Assembly (NCBI GenBank): GCA_964445575.1
Contig: CAYULB010000020.1
Location: 1 to 37,238, forward strand
Length of the DNA stretch: 37,238 nucleotides
Origin: WJMT01 sp964445575
GTDB lineage: Bacteria; Acidobacteriota; Aminicenantia; Aminicenantales; Aminicenantaceae
Direction: 5' to 3'
In this document: in pieces, positions 24,716 to 33,600 of the stretch
How the letters are laid out: every line of letters starts with the position of its first letter
Numbering within the stretch: the stretch's first letter is position 1
Program-made: the position numbers and the translations under genes
The notes under the pieces: generated by a model
What the model was told of the DNA's origin: nothing
Database searches by the model: none
The model's input: only the letters and a program-made list of their open reading frames with translations

Positions 24716-27121
24716 ATGAGAGTTAAAAATCCTCCTGCCACCCTCAAGGGCTGCGCTGTATGGGTCTGGATTCTGCTTTTTTCAGCCTCCCTCCTGAGCA
24801 AAACCATCCGGGTCCCCAGAGACTTCCCCACCATAGAGCAAGGAGTCAAAGCTGCTGAAGAGGGAGACACCGTAGAAGTGGAAAACGGAGTGTATTTTGG
24901 CGAAAACATTATCCTTGATAAACCCATTCTTATCAAATCCGCAAATCCGTTCGGCGCGATTATCCAGGGGACTAAAAAAGAACTCAACGCCGTCTTTGTG
25001 GTCCAGGCCCCAGTGGAAATCCAGGGTTTTGTGCTGAGGGACACCCAGCACGGAATCCTCCAGAGAAACAGTCCTGATGCTGCCTGGAAAGCACATGATC
25101 TGATTTTTATGGATATTAAAGGCACTGCTGTGTACATCAATGACCGGGAAAATCATGTAGGGTCAGCTAGTCTTGAGAACATCATCATTCTCAATTCTCA
25201 AACAGGAGTCTCCACCAATGATGCCGGGGGAATTGACCTCAGCTCAGCCATCATTGCCAACTGTAATTACGGATTGGCCGGCTTTAATCATAAATACTTC
25301 AACGCTGATGAAATCCTGTTTTTAAACTGCGGCCAAGTCATCAAAGAGGCAGCTTACCCTGCGGTGAGCCCTGGCAAAAACATCATTGGCCTTGGAGAAG
25401 AAATCTATGTGGTGGACGAAAAAGAAGACCAACCTCAAAAAGTCATTCAGGATTTTTTCCGGGATAAATTTCGTTTTTCCAACCACTGGTTTTTTTTCAC
25501 TCTTATCGGAGACACTTACTCCCGGCTCAATGAATTGACCCAGGCTGAAGCCTGGTATAACAAAGCACGCCAGGCTGCCCTCTCTCTTGAACTTGCGGAC
25601 CAAGAATGGAGAGCTGTTTTTAGGCTGGCCCGGATAAACCGCCGCATGAACAAGCCTCAAAAAGCTTTGGTTCTGTACCGAGAGGCGGTCTCTATAATAG
25701 AAAAAATCCGGGTAGACTTTACTTCCTTTGAACATCGGCAGAAATTTTTTCAGTACCGGACCCGTATCTTTGAAGAACTTATCGAGCTTCTTTTTGACCT
25801 TCATCAAAAAAAGCCATCCGGCGGTCATGCCAGGGAGGCTCTTTATTATTCTGAAAAAGTAAAGGCAAGGACTCTTTTAGACAAAATGGAACTCAAGCAG
25901 GAAGTAACCGATGCAGACATCCGGGATCTTTTAAAGGGATTCCAATCCGGGCCCCTGACCTATGAACAGATAAGTCAAAACATTCCTTCTGACACTGTGT
26001 GGATGGCTTATTTTCTGGGAAATGAATTCAGCTTTGTGTTTGCCCTCACCCGGGATAAGACTGTTTTTAAAAAACTGACTCCTTCAAAAAAGCTCACTGA
26101 GTCTGTGGAAAACTATCTTTTGTTTTTGACTCTGGAGGACCAGAAACAATTTTACGGACAGAAAGGAGCCCAGATCCTCTATAATGAACTCATCCGTCCA
26201 GTGCAGGATGTCTTGGTCCCTCAGATCAAAAAGGTGGTCATTATTCCAGACGGCATTCTGTTTGAGCTTCCTTTTGAAACACTGATTGAAACCTCAGAGG
26301 AAACAGATATAAAGGAAAACATAAAATCATTTTTAATTGAGAGATATGAAATCTCTTATGCCATATCTGCTTCTTCTTTAGCTAAAATATACAGGAAAAA
26401 ACCCTGGACCTCCAAGAATCAGTACCTGGTCCTATCAAATCCCCAGGAAATTGAAGTTGAAAAATCTCTGAAGGCAGGATGGAAGTTTGCTGACAAAAAG
26501 GAAAAAAATGAACTTTCAGAGAATCAGGTCATTTATTCCCTTAACCTCTCCCCCCTGAAATATGCAGAAGCTGAAGCCAAATCCATCGCCAGAATTCTGG
26601 ACAGAAGCCAAACTCAGGTGTTACTGGACAGACAGGCCACTAAGGGCAATTTTTTCCAATCCCTTGGCCAGGACTATGACATCATTCATTTGGCAGCTCA
26701 CAGCGTTTATGACCATGAAGACTGGTGGCAGTCTTTTATCCTCTTCTGGTCAGATAAAAGCAGCCGCGAAAAGACCCTGCTCAAACCCATAGAGGTTTTC
26801 CGCTCCCGCATCAAAGCAAATTTAGTGGTGCTGTCCTCCTGTCAATCCGGAATCAGCAAAACCGTTGAGGGAGAGGGGCTTCTGGGCTTTGTCTGGGCCT
26901 TTAAAGGAGCCGGGGCTCGGTCGGTGCTCTCCAGTCTCTGGAAGATTAAGGACAAAGCTGCCTGCCGGTTCATGAAAAGCTTTTACAATAATCTGGCTCA
27001 AGGGATGAGTAAAGCCCAGGCTCTTAAGAAAACCAAGTGTGAGATGATACACTCCTCCTTTCGCCATCCTCAATACTGGTCTTTGTTCGTGCTTTATGGA
27101 GAATCTCTGTCAGGGATTTGA
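24716..27121 (+). CDS. Secreted beta-helix / TPR / CHAT-domain protease-like protein
   Basis: An 801-residue protein. A basic N-terminus and hydrophobic stretch (about 14-28) act as signal peptide or membrane anchor. Residues about 30-215 look like a right-handed parallel beta-helix (FPTIEQGVKAAEEGDTVEVE, then repeated N/G-rich strands). Residues about 255-350 are TPR-like helices (AEAWYNKARQAALSLELADQ). The C-terminal CHAT domain (about 430-801) is a caspase-like fold: catalytic His662 in IIHLAAHSVYDHED and Cys709 in VVLSSCQSGISKTVEGEGLL, then KGAGARSVLSSLWKIKD. The dyad is intact, so proteolysis is likely. An in-frame TAA directly before the ATG fixes the earliest start; the Shine-Dalgarno is poor. 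It converges on the anti-sigma gene, one base between stops. Confidence 0.9.
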   Translation: MRVKNPPATLKGCAVWVWILLFSASLLSKTIRVPRDFPTIEQGVKAAEEGDTVEVENGVYFGENIILDKPILIKSANPFGAIIQGTKKELNAVFVVQAPVEIQGFVLRDTQHGILQRNSPDAAWKAHDLIFMDIKGTAVYINDRENHVGSASLENIIILNSQTGVSTNDAGGIDLSSAIIANCNYGLAGFNHKYFNADEILFLNCGQVIKEAAYPAVSPGKNIIGLGEEIYVVDEKEDQPQKVIQDFFRDKFRFSNHWFFFTLIGDTYSRLNELTQAEAWYNKARQAALSLELADQEWRAVFRLARINRRMNKPQKALVLYREAVSIIEKIRVDFTSFEHRQKFFQYRTRIFEELIELLFDLHQKKPSGGHAREALYYSEKVKARTLLDKMELKQEVTDADIRDLLKGFQSGPLTYEQISQNIPSDTVWMAYFLGNEFSFVFALTRDKTVFKKLTPSKKLTESVENYLLFLTLEDQKQFYGQKGAQILYNELIRPVQDVLVPQIKKVVIIPDGILFELPFETLIETSEETDIKENIKSFLIERYEISYAISASSLAKIYRKKPWTSKNQYLVLSNPQEIEVEKSLKAGWKFADKKEKNELSENQVIYSLNLSPLKYAEAEAKSIARILDRSQTQVLLDRQATKGNFFQSLGQDYDIIHLAAHSVYDHEDWWQSFILFWSDKSSREKTLLKPIEVFRSRIKANLVVLSSCQSGISKTVEGEGLLGFVWAFKGAGARSVLSSLWKIKDKAACRFMKSFYNNLAQGMSKAQALKKTKCEMIHSSFRHPQYWSLFVLYGESLSGI

Positions 27122-27122
27122 T

Positions 27123-27803
27123 TCACCTGATTTGAAATGATTTTGATTGGAAGGCGATTAAATTCCCCTCATTATCATACGCTTTAATGCTCCAGATATA
27201 TGTTTTCCCAGACTCAAGTTTCTTGACCACATCCCCGGGAAGCTTAAGAACAGTCTGCTCTCTCTTTTTCACTGTGGCGGAAAAGAGAGTCTCCAGATTT
27301 TCATCCACCAGCTTGAACTTATATGCATTGGCATTTTCAAGTTCATTCCAGATAAAAATTTGGGGAGGCCGGGAAACCTTGTTCCCAGGCTCTAGAAGAA
27401 CAAGCTCAGAAGGACTGTCTCCTCGCATCACAGGAGGCGGAGACTTAAAAAATACAAAAAAAGCACAGGCTGCGGCTGCTAAAAAAAGCACAGCCGCTGC
27501 AAAAAATGTCTTCCAGGAAAACTTTTTAAATACCGGAAGAGAAAGAGACAGAGGCTTTTTTTGTTCTTTGGGATGAAGGTCTTTTTCTAAAAGCTCTTCA
27601 GGAATTCTGGTCTGGAGCTTGAGTGCCTTGAGCTCCCGTAGAGCCTCGAATTTGGTTCGGCACTTCCTGCAGATAAGAATATGATCAATCAGTTCCTCTT
27701 TTTCTTTTAAGGAAGCTTTTGGGGAAAGAATCCTTACAAAGTCCTGGTTTTCAGGGCATTTATGGGATGACTTTTTTTTATTATGGCTGGAATTCATGGT
27801 CAT
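27123..27803 (-). CDS. Zinc-finger anti-sigma factor with extracytoplasmic beta-sandwich domain
   Basis: A 226-residue single-pass protein. The cytoplasmic part carries the ZAS metal motif HILICRKC (His41, Cys45, Cys48: HX3CX2C), expected to clamp the ECF sigma encoded just upstream. A transmembrane helix (about 98-119) follows, then a Pro-rich linker and an extracytoplasmic domain (about 130-226) resembling a fibronectin-III-like fold (WNELENANAYKFKLVDE ... GKTYIWSIKAYDNEGN). The ATG overlaps the sigma stop by ATGA, the usual coupling for such pairs. The outer domain may sense a ligand, a polymer, or cleavage. Confidence 0.88.
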   Translation of the reverse strand: MTMNSSHNKKKSSHKCPENQDFVRILSPKASLKEKEELIDHILICRKCRTKFEALRELKALKLQTRIPEELLEKDLHPKEQKKPLSLSLPVFKKFSWKTFFAAAVLFLAAAACAFFVFFKSPPPVMRGDSPSELVLLEPGNKVSRPPQIFIWNELENANAYKFKLVDENLETLFSATVKKREQTVLKLPGDVVKKLESGKTYIWSIKAYDNEGNLIAFQSKSFQIR

Positions 27804-28375
27804 GAGGGCTCTCTTTCTTTGTTTGGAGAAAAGCTTTGAAGCTCTCTCTTTTTATTTGCTCTGGACAGCTCAGCTTTCAAGCTCTTTCTCCCTCTGTAAA
27901 AAAGGTGGTTCACTTTGCTTTCACCCCAGTTGAGAAACTCAGCGATTTCCCTAACGTTCATTCCTGTTAGGTGAAGCTTCATGACCATCCTTCTTTTTGG
28001 AGTGAGTGATTCCACTGCTTTTAAAACCATTTCTCTTACTTGTTTTTTCTCAAAGGCTTTTTCCTGAGAAAAAATATCCAGCTTTAAAGAACTTGAAAGA
28101 TGCGGGTTGGAATCTTTTTCTAAAGAAATTTTTTCCATATTTTGGTCCAGGAAATCCAAAGCGGTTGTGTAAACTGACTTCCATAAATAAGACTCTAAAT
28201 TCTTGATTTTTCTCCCACTTTGAATCATTTTCCAGATCTTTAGCTGAACTTCCTGAGAAACATCTTCTTTATCGCCTTGGGGGAGGCGGGGAAATTTTTT
28301 ATAGAGAATCACGGTGATCTGACGGGAAATCTTTTTTATGAACTCTTCAGTACAGAAGATTTTTTTCTCAGTCAT
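27800..28375 (-). CDS. ECF-type RNA polymerase sigma factor
   Basis: A 191-residue sigma70 protein with only regions 2 and 4. Region 2 spans about 15-85 (GDKEDVSQEVQLKIWKMI, then ESYLWKSVYTTALDFLDQ) and region 4 about 115-170 (ESLTPKRRMVMKLHLTGMN, VREIAEFLNWGESKVNHLFY, RGRKSLKAEL) with its helix-turn-helix. The tail is charged and disordered-looking. It is cotranscribed with its anti-sigma. The 241-base region upstream (28376-28616) is A/T-rich; I see no confident promoter, terminator or ECF-type autoregulatory box there. ECF subgroup and regulon cannot be told from sequence alone. Confidence 0.93.
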   Translation of the reverse strand: MTEKKIFCTEEFIKKISRQITVILYKKFPRLPQGDKEDVSQEVQLKIWKMIQSGRKIKNLESYLWKSVYTTALDFLDQNMEKISLEKDSNPHLSSSLKLDIFSQEKAFEKKQVREMVLKAVESLTPKRRMVMKLHLTGMNVREIAEFLNWGESKVNHLFYRGRKSLKAELSRANKKRELQSFSPNKEREPS

Positions 28376-28616
28376 GATAATGGATCTTCATTCCCTGTTT
28401 GGTCTCTCATCTTTATGAGTTTAAGTCTATCTGAATGACTCCCTCAGTTCAATATCCAAAAATGTTTTATCCAAAAAAAAATTAAAAAAAGTGGGAGAAA
28501 AAGTCCGGCAAACCAGTCTTATTAATTTAGGTGTCATGCTTCAGGGGTGAATAATCACGGGTTGATGACGGGAACCAAAAAGGGGGAGTTTTTGTCTCCA
28601 TTCCATTTCATAAAGA

Positions 28617-29327
28617 TCAATAGTAAAGATTCAGTCCCAATGAGAAAAAATCTCCTGAAAACCGGTAGTGGGCTGATTCCGTGTACCGGTAGTAGGATAC
28701 ATGGAGATAGACCGGCTCTGCGGGAATAAACTGAAGAAGCACCCCCCATGACGAGGCGTTGACCTGCTCTGAATTCCTGTAAAGGTTAAAATTAGGGCCC
28801 AGGGAAAGCCCGTCAAAAAGAGTATATCTGAACTCCCCTTTAACCGAATACACAGCAATCCGGCGGGATTCTTCTTCCGGATACCAGAGTATGGAATCTT
28901 CGTTCAGATAATAAAATCCTGCGGTAAGGGCTGTTCTTTTTAGCAAGCGGAGTTCTGTGCCTATGTCCAGGGCCAGAGCTGTGTATTCATCAGTTCCTGA
29001 AAAAAAACTGCAAGCCGCATAAAAGTCATGCCCCCACTTCTGGGCATAAACCGCAGAAGTGAAGTTATTGAGCCTGGCTGTCCTCTTTTTGGTCTCTCCC
29101 AGCTCACTGAGGTAATCATATTGGAGATGGTGACGGTAATACTTCACCAGGAGAGAGGAATTTTTGGACAGATTGATCCGGAGCCCGGCCCAGGGTGTAA
29201 AAGAAAAGAATTTGTTCGGCCCTATATAACTTTCCACGCCAGCCTGGGGCCGGATTTCTGCAAAGGCAGCAATCACACCCGTCAGAATCACACTCACCGT
29301 TAAAACAGCGATTTTTCGTTTCCGCAT
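28617..29327 (-). CDS. Predicted outer-membrane beta-barrel protein
   Basis: A 236-residue protein with a signal peptide (KRKIAVLTVSVILTGVIAAF, cleavage likely after AFA) and alternating hydrophobic/polar, aromatic-rich strands throughout (SSLLVKYYRHHLQYDYL, HDFYAACSFF, RTALTAGFYYLNED, PVYLHVSYYRYTE). It ends GLNLYY; an aromatic final residue after such strands is typical of barrel proteins recognised by the Bam machinery. About ten strands would fit. It follows the GT2 synthase gene by 51 bases and is probably in that operon, so it could be the polysaccharide's outer-membrane porin. It is much smaller than PgaA-type porins and lacks their TPR part. Confidence 0.75.
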   Translation of the reverse strand: MRKRKIAVLTVSVILTGVIAAFAEIRPQAGVESYIGPNKFFSFTPWAGLRINLSKNSSLLVKYYRHHLQYDYLSELGETKKRTARLNNFTSAVYAQKWGHDFYAACSFFSGTDEYTALALDIGTELRLLKRTALTAGFYYLNEDSILWYPEEESRRIAVYSVKGEFRYTLFDGLSLGPNFNLYRNSEQVNASSWGVLLQFIPAEPVYLHVSYYRYTESAHYRFSGDFFSLGLNLYY

Positions 29328-29378
29328 TTCTTTATCTTTTCTCCTTCAGTCTTTTTAGTCTTTAGTCGTACTTTTGAC

Positions 29379-30668
29379 TCAATGCTTGAATTTTTCTCTT
29401 TCCTCTGTGGATGAAGCAAACCGGGGGGTCTTATCCCACTCCACGGCCTGCTTTTTAATAAACTCTTGATAAAGGGCTCTGAATACCAGGATAATCCATC
29501 CCTGACAGTAAGTAAAGTACATCAAAACCACGACTCCTAAGTTTTCCCAGAACGCTTGTTTTTCTAGTGAGGCGGTCATCATGATTTCAATCACAAATAA
29601 GAGAAAAGCGCACACCCAGACAATAAAGTAAGGCCCCGGGGATCGGACCGCAATGAGCCCTACACCGCTTGAGATAAAAAACAAATGGGAAAGCAGAATA
29701 GACCCTAAGAATAGATAATACAATAAAAATATATATCCCAGCTCGAGAATCACTCCTAACTTTTTCTGGCGAAGGGAAGGAAATAAAAATTTTCTGAGAA
29801 TATAAATATTTCCTCTCACCCACCGGGTCCTCTGCCGGAGCCAGGTCCGCCATTTTTCAGGCTCTTCTTCCCAGGTCACTGCATAGGGGACAAATTTGAT
29901 CCGGTCTCCCTTTTGAAACATCCGGATGCTGAGCTCGGTATCCTCAGTCAAAGCCTTCTCATCCCATCCCCGGTATTTTTTCAGGATGTCCCGGCGAACC
30001 ACAAAATTAGTGCCGGGCAGCATGGCTATGTTCAAAGTCTGAGAGCGTCCGGCCTGAATGATAAGCTGGAATGAGAGGGTTTCCATGTTGATAAACCGGG
30101 TTAACAGATTTTTCCGGCGGTTTCGGGTGCGGAACTTACCAAATGCCGCCGCCAGCTCAGGGTCTTTGACCATGTTTCTCATAAGATAGCGGAGGGAGGA
30201 AGGCTCAGGCGTGTTATCAGCATCATAGATGGCAATGTAGGCATGCTTTGCCTCCTCGAAACCCAAATTCAGGGCATGAGGTTTTCCTCTGGCTGCCTGC
30301 TTTTCTGGAACATTGAAAAGCCTGACCCGGGAATCTTTTAAAGAAAAAGTCCTGACTATTTCAGGAGTGGCATCTGTGGAGCCGTCATTGACCACAATGA
30401 CCTCCATTTTGTCTTCAGGATAGTCCAGGGCTAAAATCGACTGAAGAGTGCTTTCAATGACCAGCGCTTCATTGTGGGCCGGGATAAGGATTGAAACAGG
30501 AGGAAGGTCCCCGGTCTTCTGTTTATCCAAATCTTGTTTTTCCTTTAAAGACCTTCTGTAAAAAACATAACCGGTAAACGCAAAAAAAAGCTGGTAGAAA
30601 ATCATGGACCAGAGAATGACCACGGCTGTCAAAAACAGAACTTCCAAGAATCCGCTGCTAAAAGCCAT
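29379..30668 (-). CDS. Membrane glycosyltransferase family 2 (processive polysaccharide synthase-like)
   Basis: A 429-residue protein with the topology of PgaC/hyaluronan/cellulose-type synthases: one N-terminal transmembrane region (about 8-36), a cytoplasmic GT-A domain and three or four C-terminal membrane segments (about 308-400). Catalytic elements: IPAHNEA, Asp95 in VVNDGSTD, DXD at Asp149/Asp151 in IYDADN, Asp243 in ALTEDTELSIRM and Q279RTRW283. The last motif marks processive beta-glycan synthases. The ATG shares one base with the upstream stop (TAATG). It probably polymerises a UDP-sugar and passes the chain across the inner membrane. The sugar is unknown, though the adjacent UDP-GlcNAc epimerase suggests a HexNAc. 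Confidence 0.9.
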   Translation of the reverse strand: MAFSSGFLEVLFLTAVVILWSMIFYQLFFAFTGYVFYRRSLKEKQDLDKQKTGDLPPVSILIPAHNEALVIESTLQSILALDYPEDKMEVIVVNDGSTDATPEIVRTFSLKDSRVRLFNVPEKQAARGKPHALNLGFEEAKHAYIAIYDADNTPEPSSLRYLMRNMVKDPELAAAFGKFRTRNRRKNLLTRFINMETLSFQLIIQAGRSQTLNIAMLPGTNFVVRRDILKKYRGWDEKALTEDTELSIRMFQKGDRIKFVPYAVTWEEEPEKWRTWLRQRTRWVRGNIYILRKFLFPSLRQKKLGVILELGYIFLLYYLFLGSILLSHLFFISSGVGLIAVRSPGPYFIVWVCAFLLFVIEIMMTASLEKQAFWENLGVVVLMYFTYCQGWIILVFRALYQEFIKKQAVEWDKTPRFASSTEEREKFKH

Positions 30669-33600
30669 TATGTTTTTTTCCTTTGGACTAATCTTCTCAA
30701 TTGAAGGATTAAAAACAAAACCAGGAAAGTGAATATGGCGGCAGCACTTATAAGGACAATCAGATTAGATAATCCCAGGCTCACTACATAAAGAAAAACA
30801 TCTAAATGACTGCGGGTTGTGATTTCTGCTGTGGCACGGCCCGGGGGAAGATAAACCGTCCATCCTCTCGGACCCTCCTCCATGAAGCAGTCCTGTTTTT
30901 TTCCGTCCACAGTGATTCTCAGAGGCTCATCAGTAATCACCAGGTAGGAACCTCTCTCTGCTTCATAATTCACGGAAATTCCCCTCCACTTCACGTCAAT
31001 TTTCTTGAGCTTCCCCGAGAAATCCACCACCCTGGTGCTTGATTTAAACGGCTTAAACAGCCCTGCTGCTCCCGATTTTATCTCGAGCACATGCTCCCCG
31101 GAAGGCACTTTCAGACGGTTTTTATAAAAAGAGCCCGCAGGCTTTCCATCGATATGCAGCGGCAGCTCTTTTCTTCCTGCTAAAAAAACTTCTCCTCCTT
31201 TTGGGGACTGAACACGCAGCCTGTGTTTCTCCCACAGGAGAGAACACTCCGCGCCCAGCACAAAAGGCAGCATTTGAGTATCCACCTCATATAGAGAGCT
31301 CTCAGAATAGAGAATAAACCGCTTGTTTTCCTGGAGAAGCTCTTGAAGCTCTTTATAGAGAGCAGAGCCAGTGGGATAAGAAGTGGGAGCGCCTTCAATA
31401 AAACTCTGGTCTTTGCTCGACGTGATATTGAGCTGGATCAGGTCAAAGTCTTGGGGCTGAGCAGTCCACTGGTTTTCAAATTCAGGAATATACTGCCAGA
31501 GGACCTGATGCTCGGACTTGATATTTTGAAGCTTAGAGAGCGAAACTCCCGGGTCTTTTCTGCGGGCATCATAGGTGAGAATGAGCTCAAAAGACCTTTT
31601 TTGCTCTTTCCGGAATTCTTTGAGCATGCTGAGGAGACTTTCCAGGTATTCTTCAGAAAGGGTGCGCCGGAAATCCAGGTAAAGGTTTAACGAAGGAGCG
31701 CTGGTTTTCCAGAAAAAGGGAGATGACTTGTTGAAAAGATCGACCGGGTCAAATCCTTTTTTCTCTTTAAACTGCTGGCGAACAGAGGGGTGAAAAGGGG
31801 TCATGGTTTTGGGGTTTGGCGGGAATGTTGACTCAAATCCCAACCGGTTGACAGTCACTCCATCCCAAGGATATTCCTCCAGGATTCTCTTCCACTCCTT
31901 AAAAGCCCCTGTTCGAGCAGAGGAGTCTCCCAGGGCCATGGGATATCTCCAGGTTTCTTCAGGAGTTTCTCCTTGAGCGTTCTGCTCCCTCCACTCAGGA
32001 TGCTCCAGCCAAAATTTCTGGTGGACAAGGGGAGGTTCCAGCCAAGCGTAGACCAGCAGAGAATTGTTGTGGGCCAGGCGGATAAGCCGCTCATAGTCAT
32101 AAGTCCATTCCGGAGAAAAATGCCAGCTTGCCGCATGGATGATGGTGATCCCGCTTCGCTTCCAGAATTTCACCAGGTCTTCCACAGCAATCTCTTCTCT
32201 TTCAGCCGGATTGAAAAAAACTTCCGCTCCCCTCCCCCGAAGAAAGGGAAGCACATTCAGGGTTCGGAACATATGTTTGAGAAAATGGGGATACCGGGTT
32301 ATCCCCTGAGAGCTTTCCGGGTCAAAAAGAGGGCCTGAGTACAAAAACCTTCCCTCTCCTCTGGGTACAGAAATCATTAACGGCTCTTCACTCTGAGAGT
32401 CCTGGTAGATGAATTCAGCCTCCCCCGGAGCTTCAAACACTGAAAAATCAAGGGGATTAGGCCATATGATTTCAAGGTCAGGATAAGCCAGGTCTTGAGG
32501 CTTTTTCACCTCGATGGTTCGGTTGGTTTTCTCGATTCCCAGGGCATCTGATAGCGGACTGTAGCCACTGGTTATCAAAGAAATCTGCCCCTGCTCCAAG
32601 AGGTCCACTAGGTGCTGGATCTGGCTGTCTTGAAGCCTGAGGGCAGAAGCTTCAGGAATGACCAGAAGATTGACCTCTTCGGGAAGCCTTTTAAATTCAA
32701 AAACAGGCAGGGGATTCACAGAAATCCCTGCTGACTTAAGCACAGATTCATAGCTTTTGATCTCATTTTTTTGAGGCGTATCAGCTTCAGGGGTATGAAG
32801 AAGAAGAGCTGAGAGAACCTCTGCTTCTTCGCCCTGTAAGTCAGCCACCTTTCTGAGAGCCTGAATCGGAGATCGTTTTTCTAAATGAGGTCTCTTCTGA
32901 GCTTCCCGGATTGTCTTTTCAACAGGGCTTAAAAAATGAAGCGCATAAATCTCTTTGGAAGAAAGAGAAATCTTCTTTTCTACTTTCTCTCCAGGAAAAT
33001 CTGTGAACTCTTTGTGCTGTTTCATAATTCCCGGAAAAAAAAGCAGGCTCTCTTTACCCTGGGTGTATTGGGGAATCATGACCACAGAGCCGCTGGAATT
33101 TTGGACCTGGCCTAGAGAAGTCTTTACTTTTAAAGGAAGAGAGGCGGGATTGGTGAACACAAATCCATCACCTTGGAGTCTGCGCACAATGGTTTTTAAT
33201 GCTTCCGCATCCACAAAGGGATGAAAAAAGAAGGAAGCCACTCCGTCACGGACCACTTTCATGTGATGGGCGGGCTTGAGAATCACCTGAGGGTCTGGAT
33301 TGCTGAGCGGGACATATCCCAGGTTTTCCGGAACCAGGGTTTGACCGTAGCGGTCTGAAAGGAGGGCATAAGGAAGGTACTGGTCTGTGCCGATTTTGTC
33401 CACAGCCTGCTTTCTTTCCATGGCTGCTGAAAATATCCGGCTTATTACGGAGTAAAACTCCTGAGGAGCCGCGTAATGAGGGGTCTCCCATAAGAGAGGA
33501 TACAGGCCGTTCAGCCAGCATTCTCGAAGCCCCCGCTCCACCCGCTGACTCATGGTGGTTTTAGTTTGTCCCTGCACCGGAGCATCATTGACCGGGTCCC

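Noticed and set aside
24451..25140. 229-codon minus-strand open frame whose C-terminus contains repeated PKNSTVIPVHLFL
   Set aside because: The repetition is translated repeat B and the remainder is antisense to the CHAT gene's beta-helix region. Not a gene.
24716..28375. Type III-E CRISPR (Craspase) locus
   Set aside because: Only the general CHAT-plus-sigma theme is shared; there is no Cas7-11, Csx30, cas1 or array.
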